Assembly (NCBI GenBank): GCA_023254015.1
Contig: JALQYS010000476.1
Coordinates: forward strand, 1-5,804
DNA: 5,804 bases
Direction of reading: 5' to 3'
From: Paracoccaceae bacterium
GTDB lineage: Bacteria; Pseudomonadota; Alphaproteobacteria; Rhodobacterales; Rhodobacteraceae
A model generated the notes under the pieces. The model was not told the origin of the DNA and did not search any database. It was given only the letters and a program-made list of their open reading frames with translations. The translations under genes were made by a program, and so were the position numbers. Of this stretch, positions 1-5,009 are shown piece by piece; the first letter of the stretch is position 1; each line of letters opens with the position of its first letter.

Positions 1-1
1 A

Positions 2-1015
2 GGCGGTTATCTCACCAATTCAGCCGGCGAACGCTTCATGGAACGTTACGCGCCGAGTGCAAAAGACCTCGCATCACGCGATGTTGTCTCACGCGCGATG
101 ACGATGGAAATTCGCGAAGGTCGTGGTGTCGGCAAACATAATGACCACATCTATCTGCATCTTGATCATCTCGATCCGAAAATTCTGCATGAACGTCTTC
201 CCGGTATTTCGGAAAGCGCCAAAATTTTCGCGGGCGTCGATGTGACGAAGGAGCCGATCCCGGTGCTGCCGACCGTGCATTACAACATGGGCGGCATTCC
301 GACCAACTACTATGGCGAGGTTCTGAACCCCACCAAGGACAATCCCGACGCCATCTTCCCCGGCCTGATGGCCGTGGGCGAGGCGGGCTGTGCCAGCGTG
401 CATGGCGCGAACCGTCTGGGCTCGAACTCGCTCATTGACCTTGTGGTGTTTGGCCGTGCAGCCGCCATCCGTGCCGGTCAGGTGGTGAACCGCAACTCTG
501 CCGTTCCCGCCACCAACAAGCCCGAAGTGGACAAGGCGCTGGCCCGTTTCGACGCGCTGCGTCATGCCAAGGGTGCGATCCCGACCGCCGAGCTGCGTCT
601 GGAAATGCAGCGCACCATGCAGGCCGACGCTGCCGTGTTCCGCGCCGAGGAAACGCTAGCCGCGGGTGAGCGCAAGATGACCGAGATTGCCGGCAAGATG
701 GGCGATCTGCAGGTCACCGACCGCAGCCTGGTCTGGAACAGCGACCTGATGGAGACGCTGGAGCTGACCAACCTGATGCCGAACGCGCTGGCCACGATCT
801 ATGGCGCCCATGCCCGCACCGAAAGCCGCGGCGCGCATGCGCATGAAGATCACCCGCACCGCGACGACGCCAACTGGCGCAAGCACTCGCTGGCCTGGGT
901 CGATGGCAACAAGGTTGTGCTGGACTATCGTCCGGTCAAGACCGATCCGCTGACGACCGAGGCCGAGGGCGGCATCTCCTTGAAGAAGATCGCACCGGCG
1001 GAGCGCAAGTTCTGA
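2..1015 (+). CDS. sdhA: Succinate dehydrogenase flavoprotein subunit, C-terminal part (5' end outside window)
   Basis: This is the FAD-carrying catalytic subunit of respiratory complex II, which oxidises succinate to fumarate on the cytoplasmic face of the inner membrane. The reading frame is open from base 2 (GGYLTNSAGERFMERY), so the ATG at 38 is an internal methionine and not the start. About 337 C-terminal residues are present, out of roughly 600 usual for the family. Visible family motifs are RDVVSRAM (the Arg codon at 92-94 matches the catalytic Arg286 of E. coli SdhA), HYNMGGIPTN (His codon at 278-280, like His354) and GANRLGSNSLIDLVVFGRAA (Arg codon at 413-415, like Arg399), followed by the helical and C-terminal domains. 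The tail is His-rich around HAHEDHPHRDD, as in related alphaproteobacterial SdhA. The stop TGA shares one base with the next ATG. Codon use changes sharply near base 250 (see findings). The identification is secure. Confidence 0.97.
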   Translation, partial: GGYLTNSAGERFMERYAPSAKDLASRDVVSRAMTMEIREGRGVGKHNDHIYLHLDHLDPKILHERLPGISESAKIFAGVDVTKEPIPVLPTVHYNMGGIPTNYYGEVLNPTKDNPDAIFPGLMAVGEAGCASVHGANRLGSNSLIDLVVFGRAAAIRAGQVVNRNSAVPATNKPEVDKALARFDALRHAKGAIPTAELRLEMQRTMQADAAVFRAEETLAAGERKMTEIAGKMGDLQVTDRSLVWNSDLMETLELTNLMPNALATIYGAHARTESRGAHAHEDHPHRDDANWRKHSLAWVDGNKVVLDYRPVKTDPLTTEAEGGISLKKIAPAERKF

Positions 1016-1332
1016 TGCGCGCCGCGGGGCTTCTCCTTGGGGTGATGGCCCTTGCCGCCTGCGATCCCGCGCAGGTGGCCGACAAGGTGGGCCGCCGCGC
1101 CGCCGATACGGTGGTGCGGCCCATCGTGGCCGATTATGTGCCCGCCGGTCAGGCCGAGGCGGCGACCCGCTGCATCGTCGACAACGCCAGCGCCGAGGAT
1201 GTCAAGCTCTTGGCGCAGGATGTCGGCGTGGGGGCGGGCAGCCGCACCGTGGCCAATGTGTTCCGCATCGCCGCCCAGCCCAGCACGGCCGCCTGTCTTG
1301 CCGCTGCCGGCATCACGCAGTTGAGGGCCTGA
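1015..1332 (+). CDS. Small lipoprotein encoded between sdhA and sdhB (first of two)
   Basis: This is a 105-residue protein of unknown function. The N-terminus MRAAGLLLGVMALAAC is a classical lipoprotein signal with lipobox LAAC, which gives a lipidated Cys16. The residue after it is Asp17, which in E. coli would favour inner-membrane retention; whether that rule holds here is uncertain. The mature part is Ala/Val-rich and has two further cysteines, Cys53 and Cys94, that could form a periplasmic disulphide. The ATG overlaps the sdhA stop by one base (TGATG). GGAG at 1000-1003 is a distant Shine-Dalgarno (11 bases), so translation is probably coupled to sdhA. Codon use is strongly GC3, like the neighbours, which supports real coding. 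A role in complex II assembly or the envelope is only a guess from position. Confidence 0.85.
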   Translation: MRAAGLLLGVMALAACDPAQVADKVGRRAADTVVRPIVADYVPAGQAEAATRCIVDNASAEDVKLLAQDVGVGAGSRTVANVFRIAAQPSTAACLAAAGITQLRA

Positions 1333-1335
1333 CCC

Positions 1336-1638
1336 ATGCTGCGCGCCGCCCTTCTGATCCTTGTCGCAGTGGCGCCCCTGGCGGCCTGTGCGCCGATGCC
1401 GGTGGATCAGGCGGAACGGCTTTGTGTCGAACAGGCCAATCAGGCGCTGCGCCCGCGTGGCAAGGTCGCCATGGGCGTCGGCTCTGGTGGGCGGCCGGTC
1501 GGCGCACTGGATGTGACGATCTCTTCCGATTTTCTCCTGGGCCGCGATCCGGCCCAGGTGTTCGATTCCTGCGTCAAGGCGCGGTCTGGCAAGTTTCCGA
1601 CCCGCAGCCTTGACGATCAACCGGGCTGGGTGGGCTGA
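1336..1638 (+). CDS. Small lipoprotein encoded between sdhA and sdhB (second of two)
   Basis: This is a 100-residue predicted lipoprotein of unknown function. The signal MLRAALLILVAVAPLAAC has lipobox LAAC with Cys18. The +2 residue is Ala, which by the E. coli rule would allow outer-membrane sorting, unlike the preceding lipoprotein with Asp. Cys30 and Cys79 could pair in the periplasm. The middle is Gly-rich (GVGSGGRPVGALDV) and the C-terminus is polar. A good Shine-Dalgarno, GAGGG at 1323-1327, sits 8 bases before the ATG and overlaps the end of the previous gene, three bases after whose stop this gene starts. It is therefore co-transcribed with sdhA, the first lipoprotein and probably sdhB. 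No domain is recognised. It shares layout with the first lipoprotein (length, two mature cysteines) but no clear sequence similarity by eye. Confidence 0.83.
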   Translation: MLRAALLILVAVAPLAACAPMPVDQAERLCVEQANQALRPRGKVAMGVGSGGRPVGALDVTISSDFLLGRDPAQVFDSCVKARSGKFPTRSLDDQPGWVG

Positions 1639-1639
1639 C

Positions 1640-1699
1640 ATGACCCGCCTTGCCGACATAGTCCTCCTGCCGCGCGGCCCGCGCCCCGCCTCGATCTGA
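1640..1699 (+). CDS. Doubtful 19-codon ORF before sdhB
   Basis: An ATG one base after the second lipoprotein's stop opens a frame reading MTRLADIVLLPRGPRPASI, ending with TGA 13 bases before sdhB. It could be a short translated leader that couples ribosomes from the lipoprotein to sdhB, a decayed remnant of a longer gene, or chance. The ribosome site upstream is weak and no family is recognised. It is listed because it fills most of the gap and lies in frame order with the operon. Confidence 0.2.
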   Translation: MTRLADIVLLPRGPRPASI

Positions 1700-1712
1700 C
1701 GAAGGAAAGCCC

Positions 1713-2492
1713 ATGGTCCAGTTCACCCTCCCGAAGAACTCCAAGGTTGTCACCGGCAAGACCTGGCCGAAACCCGCCGGCGCCAAGAATGTGCGCAAGT
1801 TCCAGATCTATCGCTGGAACCCCGATGACGGGAAGAACCCGCAGGTCGACACCTATTTCGTCGACATGGACAAGTGCGGCCCGATGGTTCTGGACGCGCT
1901 GATCAAGATCAAGAACGAGATCGACCCGACGCTGACCTTCCGCCGGTCGTGCCGCGAAGGCATCTGTGGCTCTTGCGCGATGAACATCGACGGGATCAAC
2001 ACGCTGGCCTGCATCTATGGGCTGGATGAGGTGAAGGGCGATGTGAAGATCTATCCCTTGCCCCACATGCCGGTCATCAAGGACCTGATCCCCGACCTGA
2101 CGCATTTCTACGCTCAGCACGCCAGCATCATGCCCTGGCTGGAAACCAAGACCAACCGCCCCGCCAAGGAATGGCGCCAGTCGATCGAAGACCGCAAGAA
2201 ACTCGACGGTCTTTATGAATGCGTGATGTGCGCATCCTGCTCCACCTCTTGCCCGTCCTACTGGTGGAACGGCGACAAATACCTCGGGCCGGCCGCGCTC
2301 TTGCACGCCTATCGCTGGATCATCGACAGCCGGGATGAGGCTACGGGCGAGCGTCTGGACAACCTTGAAGACCCCTTCAAGCTCTATCGCTGCCACACGA
2401 TCATGAACTGCGCCAAGACCTGCCCGAAGGGTCTGAACCCGGCCAAGGCGATTGCCGAGATCAAGAAGATGATGGTCGACCGGGTGGTGTAA
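1713..2492 (+). CDS. sdhB: Succinate dehydrogenase iron-sulfur subunit
   Basis: This is the electron-transfer subunit of complex II. It carries electrons from the SdhA flavin through three Fe-S clusters to the quinone site. It is 259 residues, normal for alphaproteobacteria. The N-terminal ferredoxin domain has the [2Fe-2S] ligands Cys80, Cys85, Cys88 (CREGICGSC) and Cys100. The C-terminal domain has CVMCASCSTSC at 170-180 and CHTIMNCAKTC at 227-237. By the E. coli pattern, Cys170/173/176/237 bind [4Fe-4S] and Cys180/227/233 bind [3Fe-4S]. SYWWNGDKYLGP (182-193) is the usual quinone-side segment. All cluster ligands are intact. GAAGGA at 1701-1706, six bases before the ATG, is a strong ribosome site and fixes the start. 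It is the last sdh gene here and is followed by a REP-like inverted repeat, so the operon probably ends there. Confidence 0.98.
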   Translation: MVQFTLPKNSKVVTGKTWPKPAGAKNVRKFQIYRWNPDDGKNPQVDTYFVDMDKCGPMVLDALIKIKNEIDPTLTFRRSCREGICGSCAMNIDGINTLACIYGLDEVKGDVKIYPLPHMPVIKDLIPDLTHFYAQHASIMPWLETKTNRPAKEWRQSIEDRKKLDGLYECVMCASCSTSCPSYWWNGDKYLGPAALLHAYRWIIDSRDEATGERLDNLEDPFKLYRCHTIMNCAKTCPKGLNPAKAIAEIKKMMVDRVV

Positions 2493-2494
2493 GG

Positions 2495-2607
2495 CCCCCC
2501 ACCCCCATCCCCTCCCCACGAGGGAAGGGGAGGTTCCCGGCCTGAAAATGTTACTGCCTTTGCTGCCCTCGCGGCTCCCCTCCCGCTCGTGGGGAGGGGG
2601 TGGGGGG
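2495..2607. repeat. REP-doublet-like C/G-rich inverted repeat after sdhB
   Basis: The left arm (2495-2522) and right arm (2586-2607) are reverse complements over 22 bases, interrupted only by six extra bases (CATCCC) in the left arm; 63 bases separate them. Each arm also contains its own hairpin. CCTCCCC at 2511-2517 pairs with GGGGAGG at 2527-2533, and CCCCTCCC at 2577-2584 pairs with GGGAGGGG at 2593-2600. The two units share CCCCTCCCCACGAG in opposite orientation, the layout of a REP doublet (REPIN/BIME). It starts two bases after the sdhB stop, so in RNA it could also protect the sdh mRNA 3' end or end transcription. There is no U-tract. Whether it is repeated in this genome cannot be seen here. 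Confidence 0.72.
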
Positions 2608-2622
2608 AAATGAGGAGAACCG

Positions 2623-2808
2623 ATGCCGCTCCTTCTTCTCGTCCTTCTCATCGGCGTCTTTGCCTATGCGTGGTTCGCGCGGCGTGGATCTACGCTGACG
2701 CGGGCGTGCCTCTGGCGGCAGGAAAAGGCGGCGGGGCAGTGGCGCTGCGCGGCTTGCGGCGCGGTGCAAAAGGGGGCGGCGGGCCCGCGGCACTGTCTGC
2801 GGGCTTGA
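2623..2808 (+). CDS. Small membrane-anchored protein with four-cysteine (zinc-ribbon-like) tail
   Basis: This is a 61-residue protein of unknown function. Residues 3-18 (LLLLVLLIGVFAYAWF) form one transmembrane helix, and the following Arg20-Arg21 suggests the C-terminus stays in the cytoplasm. The tail has exactly four cysteines, Cys29, Cys42, Cys45 and Cys58, in the symmetrical spacing C-x12-C-x2-C-x12-C, with the core WRCAACG. This suggests a small zinc-ribbon or rubredoxin-like knuckle. AGGAGA at 2613-2618, four bases from the ATG, is a strong ribosome site and lies just outside the REP-like repeat. The gene lies 31 bases before the DUF1989 gene and may be co-transcribed with it. I recall similar short proteins as common hypotheticals in Rhodobacterales, but cannot verify this here. 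The overlapping longer frame at 2589-2843 lacks this organisation. Confidence 0.72.
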   Translation: MPLLLLVLLIGVFAYAWFARRGSTLTRACLWRQEKAAGQWRCAACGAVQKGAAGPRHCLRA

Positions 2809-2839
2809 TGGGCGGGCCGTTTCGCGGCAGGTTCGGCCC

Positions 2840-3703
2840 ATGAAGCCAACTCATCCCGCCCACCCCGCCCCGCCCGACGCCGCCGCCCGCAAGGCTGTGC
2901 GCCCTGTCATCTGCTATCCGGTTCAGGGCTTGCCCGCGCCCGACCTTGCCCCCTATCACGCCGCCCGTGAAGGCTGGCAGAAGGTGGCCGAGGTGCTGGT
3001 GCCGGCCCGAGAGGCCCGCTGCTTTGATGCCCCCGCCGGTCATTTCTTCCGCATCACCAGCGTGGAAGGCCCGCAGGTGGGCGATCTGAACCTGTGGAAT
3101 GCCGCGGATCTGGGAGAGCGGTTCTTTTCGGGCAAGACGCGCGCCTTGCATGGCACGCATCTGTCAGCCGGAGACCGGATGTGGTCGTGCCTGCCGCATC
3201 TGCGGGCGATGGCGACGATCACCGAGGATACGCTGGACTGGTATCAGTTCGACGCCTTCGGCGGCGGGGTGCATGATGTGATCGGCACGCGCTGCGACCC
3301 TTATACCCACAACCTGTTGTCTCAGGGCGGACAATACCACCATTGCTGCCATTCCAACCTGACCCGCGCCTTGGCTGACCGCACGGGCCTGCCGCTGCCT
3401 CTGGCCGAGGCTCATGTCCATGATGTGCTGAACGTGTTCATGTGCACCGGCTTCACCCGCGACACGGGGCAGTATTTCATGAAAGCCAGCCCAGTGCGGC
3501 CCGGCGATTTCATCGAGTTCTTTGCCGAGATCGACCTTCTTGGCGCGCTTTCGGCCTGTCCCGGCGGCGATTGCAGCGCGGAACATTCGTCGGATCAGGC
3601 TGCCTGCCATCCGCTCTTGGTCGAGGTGTTCCGTCCCAAGGCCCCGCCTGTGGGCTGGCATCCGTCGCCGGCAAATGGCTATGACCGCAGCCACGGGCGC
3701 TGA
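2840..3703 (+). CDS. DUF1989 (urea carboxylase-associated type) family protein
   Basis: This is a 287-residue cytoplasmic protein matching the DUF1989 family. Recognisable stretches are PAGHFFRITSVEGPQVGDLN (about 66-84), the GDRMWS region (111-116), GTRCDPYTHNLL (149-160), HHCCHSNLTRAL (167-178), NVFMCTGF (198-205), SPVRPGDFIEFFAEID (217-232) and SACPGGDCS (238-246). Conserved Cys152, Cys169/170, Cys240, Cys245 and nearby His residues suggest a metal site. Some DUF1989 proteins (CgdA/CgdB) are carboxyguanidine deiminase subunits acting with guanidine/urea carboxylase. No carboxylase, allophanate hydrolase or transporter lies in this window, so that function should not be transferred to this standalone protein. 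The first 45 residues are Pro/Ala-rich and poorly conserved-looking. No other ATG precedes the core, and the ribosome site (GGCAGG at 2827-2832) is weak, so the exact start is less sure than the family. It ends at convergent palindromes facing deoD. Confidence 0.9.
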   Translation: MKPTHPAHPAPPDAAARKAVRPVICYPVQGLPAPDLAPYHAAREGWQKVAEVLVPAREARCFDAPAGHFFRITSVEGPQVGDLNLWNAADLGERFFSGKTRALHGTHLSAGDRMWSCLPHLRAMATITEDTLDWYQFDAFGGGVHDVIGTRCDPYTHNLLSQGGQYHHCCHSNLTRALADRTGLPLPLAEAHVHDVLNVFMCTGFTRDTGQYFMKASPVRPGDFIEFFAEIDLLGALSACPGGDCSAEHSSDQAACHPLLVEVFRPKAPPVGWHPSPANGYDRSHGR

Positions 3704-3705
3704 GC

Positions 3706-3725
3706 CGATTTCTTGCAAGAAATCG
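3706..3725. terminator. Perfect palindrome, probable bidirectional terminator (first)
   Basis: CGATTTCTTG is followed directly by its reverse complement CAAGAAATCG, giving a perfect 20-base palindrome three bases after the DUF1989 stop. As RNA it folds into a short stem on either strand. It lies between convergent genes, where a shared terminator is expected, but lacks a clean U-tract. The TTGCAA centre is shared with the next palindrome. Confidence 0.65.
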
Positions 3726-3727
3726 CT

Positions 3728-3749
3728 CCGGAGTTTTGCAAAACTCCGG
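3728..3749. terminator. Perfect palindrome, probable bidirectional terminator (second)
   Basis: CCGGAGTTTTG is followed directly by CAAAACTCCGG, a perfect 22-base palindrome two bases after the first. In + strand RNA it can extend by a U-G wobble and a C-G pair. It abuts a third, GC-only palindrome, GGGCGCGCGCCC (3749-3760), 16 bases from the deoD stop codon. Together they probably stop both convergent transcripts. The pair resembles an intergenic repeat I associate with Rhodobacteraceae. Confidence 0.65.
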
Positions 3750-3776
3750 GGCGCGCGCCCGCGGCCGTCGGGCAGA

Positions 3777-4481
3777 TCAGGCGAAAGCCGCCTCCAGCGC
3801 CACCTCGACCATCGCGCCGAAACTGGTTTCGCGCTGATCGGCGGGCAGGGCCTCATGCGTCAGGATGTGGTCCGAGATCGTGAGCACGGCCAGTGCCCGG
3901 CGGCCATGGCGGGCGGCGAGGTGATAAAGCTCGGCCGCCTCCATCTCGACGCAAAGCGTGCCGTGGCGTTGCAGCTCGGCGCTCAGGTCGGGGCGTTCGT
4001 CATAGAAGGTGTCGGAGGAATAGATCCCGCCGACATGCACCGGCACGCCGATCTTCAGCGCCGCCTCATGCGCGGCCTTGAGCAAGCCAAAGTCGGCGCA
4101 GGGGGCAAAGTTCAGCTCGCGGAAGATCGACCGAGAGGGGCTGCCGCAGGTGCTGGCGGTTTGGGCCAGAACCACATCGCGCACCTTTACATGGTGCTGC
4201 AGGGCCCCCGCGCTGCCGATGCGGATCAGCGTCTGGGCGCCGTAATCCTTCATCAATTCATTGGCATAGATGGAGAGCGACGGCATCCCCATGCCCGAGC
4301 CGTGGATCGTCACCCGCTGCCCGCGCCAGGTGCCGGTATAGCCCAGCATCCCGCGCACCTCGTTCACCAGAACCGGGTTTTGCAGGAATTTCTGCGCCGC
4401 CCACCGCGCGCGATAGGGGTCGCCCGGCAAAAGCACGGTTTCGGCAATCTCGCCGGCCTTGGCACCGATATGAAACGTCAT
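3777..4481 (-). CDS. deoD: Purine nucleoside phosphorylase, DeoD type
   Basis: This enzyme splits purine (deoxy)ribonucleosides with phosphate to free base and (deoxy)ribose 1-phosphate in cytosolic nucleoside salvage. It is 234 residues from the chosen ATG, and the E. coli enzyme is 239. With the E. coli convention the expected residues fall at identical numbers: His4, Gly20, Arg24, Arg43, Arg87 and Ser90 (phosphate and ribose site), Phe159, Tyr160, Val178, Glu179, Met180 and Glu181 (VEMEA), Ser203, catalytic Asp204 (SDH) and Arg217. It is therefore the hexameric DeoD class, and probably active. A GTG lies just upstream (4482-4484), but only two bases separate it from the Shine-Dalgarno, so the ATG at 4481 is preferred. 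It lies 54 bases after the cysteine-rich protein gene on the same strand, so co-transcription is possible. Adenosine/inosine preference cannot be told from sequence. Confidence 0.95.
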   Translation of the reverse strand: MTFHIGAKAGEIAETVLLPGDPYRARWAAQKFLQNPVLVNEVRGMLGYTGTWRGQRVTIHGSGMGMPSLSIYANELMKDYGAQTLIRIGSAGALQHHVKVRDVVLAQTASTCGSPSRSIFRELNFAPCADFGLLKAAHEAALKIGVPVHVGGIYSSDTFYDERPDLSAELQRHGTLCVEMEAAELYHLAARHGRRALAVLTISDHILTHEALPADQRETSFGAMVEVALEAAFA

Positions 4482-4486
4482 CACAG

Positions 4487-4491
4487 CCTCC
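4487..4491 (-). promoter_or_regulatory. Shine-Dalgarno of deoD, decides the start
   Basis: GGAGG on the minus strand lies five bases before the ATG at 4481 and two bases before a GTG at 4484. The spacing favours the ATG, which also brings the protein into residue-for-residue register with E. coli DeoD. Confidence 0.75.
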
Positions 4492-4535
4492 GTTTTGTGG
4501 CAGGCTATGACAGAGCGGCGACGGCGAAAAGCCCC

Positions 4536-4895
4536 TCAGGCGTGGCTGTGGGCCTTCTCGTCAAAGCGGTGGGCGTTCAGGCAGAAGCTGCAGTCCTGCG
4601 GATGCGACAGATGGCTGCGATCCAGGACAAAGCTGCAGGCGCCCCGTTCCTTGCAGGTGCCGCAGGTCTGCAGAAGTTCCAGCCATTCGGCGTGGTTGGC
4701 TTTCACGTCGTTCTCGTCCAGACCGAATATGCGCGCCATCGCCACGACGCGGTCGGGCACGTCATGGGGCATGCGCACAAAGGCCTCTACCTGGCTGCGG
4801 CTCATGCCCAGATCGGCAAGATCGCGCTGGGAAAGCGCCTCGACCTCGCGGACTTCATTCCAACGCTCGATGAGGGTCTTGATACGATCAAACAT
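4536..4895 (-). CDS. DUF1127-like / DUF6455-like cysteine-rich small protein
   Basis: This is a 119-residue soluble protein of unknown function. Residues 1-45 (MFDRIKTLIERWNEVREVEA, then ALSQRDLADLGMSRSQVEAF) resemble the DUF1127 (YjiS-like) helical motif. Some short DUF1127 proteins in alphaproteobacteria act in RNA biology. Residues about 55-115 resemble DUF6455: an acidic helix, then CGTC and C87 (C78-x2-C81-x5-C87) and CSFCLNAHRF (C102-x2-C105). Five cysteines plus His suggest a zinc or Fe-S site. The start at 4895 is chosen because AGGAG lies six bases upstream and MFDRIK begins the conserved part. A longer frame from 5006 would run through the ecm terminator hairpin and adds a non-conserved, Pro-rich leader. 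The gene sits between ecm and deoD on the same strand. Family calls are from memory of the motifs, so they are moderately sure; the coding call is firmer. Confidence 0.8.
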   Translation of the reverse strand: MFDRIKTLIERWNEVREVEALSQRDLADLGMSRSQVEAFVRMPHDVPDRVVAMARIFGLDENDVKANHAEWLELLQTCGTCKERGACSFVLDRSHLSHPQDCSFCLNAHRFDEKAHSHA

Positions 4896-4901
4896 GGCCG
4901 A

Positions 4902-4906
4902 CTCCT
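4902..4906 (-). promoter_or_regulatory. Shine-Dalgarno fixing the start of the cysteine-rich protein
   Basis: AGGAG on the minus strand sits six bases before the ATG at 4895. It supports the 119-residue protein over the 156-residue upstream start. I see no convincing promoter boxes in 4907-4971. Confidence 0.65.
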
Positions 4907-4971
4907 GCCTTGAAGTTCGGTCCATTCTTGGCGGATCGGTGCTGAAAACCTTGATCTGGCGCAAGTCGGGT

Positions 4972-5002
4972 GGATTTCCGGCCGGGCAGGGGCCGGAAAT
5001 CC
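4972..5002 (-). terminator. 12-bp stem hairpin just after ecm, probable terminator or 3' stabiliser
   Basis: GGATTTCCGGCC (4972-4983) and its exact reverse complement GGCCGGAAATCC (4991-5002) flank a 7-base loop. Read on the minus strand, the hairpin begins seven bases after the ecm stop. No U-run follows, so it may be an imperfect intrinsic terminator, a Rho-associated 3' end or an mRNA stabiliser. It separates ecm from the two downstream genes, which argues for their own promoter or partial read-through. Confidence 0.7.
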
Positions 5003-5009
5003 GCAAAGG

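Noticed and set aside
925..1659. 244-codon open frame on the - strand opposite the lipoproteins
   Set aside because: The + strand frames have lipobox signals, ribosome sites and operon spacing. The antisense frame is Gly/His/Arg-rich without recognisable domains.
2591..2607. G-quadruplex from the G-runs of the repeat's right arm
   Set aside because: Only three long G-runs are contiguous there, and they pair perfectly with the left arm, so the inverted repeat explains them better.
1617..2651. 344-codon open frame on the - strand
   Set aside because: It is antisense to sdhB, whose cluster ligands are all intact, and it passes through the REP-like repeat. It is a GC-driven shadow.
2589..2843. 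84-codon + strand frame overlapping the small membrane protein
   Set aside because: It begins within the REP-like arm and gives a Gly/Arg-rich product. The other frame has a transmembrane helix, four ordered cysteines and a strong ribosome site.
4485..4535. Possible hairpin or promoter between the cysteine-rich gene and deoD
   Set aside because: Only a 4-bp GCCT/AGGC pairing with a long loop is visible and no credible promoter boxes were found.
3522..4913. 463-codon open frame on the + strand
   Set aside because: It starts inside the DUF1989 gene, runs through the palindromic terminator and lies antisense to all of deoD and the cysteine-rich gene. Its composition (His/Arg/Gln/Ala-rich) is typical of a high-GC shadow frame, and the minus-strand genes have clear family motifs.
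4896..5006. 37-residue N-terminal extension of the cysteine-rich protein
   Set aside because: It would encode the ecm 3' hairpin and lacks conserved character. The internal ATG at 4895 has a well-spaced AGGAG.
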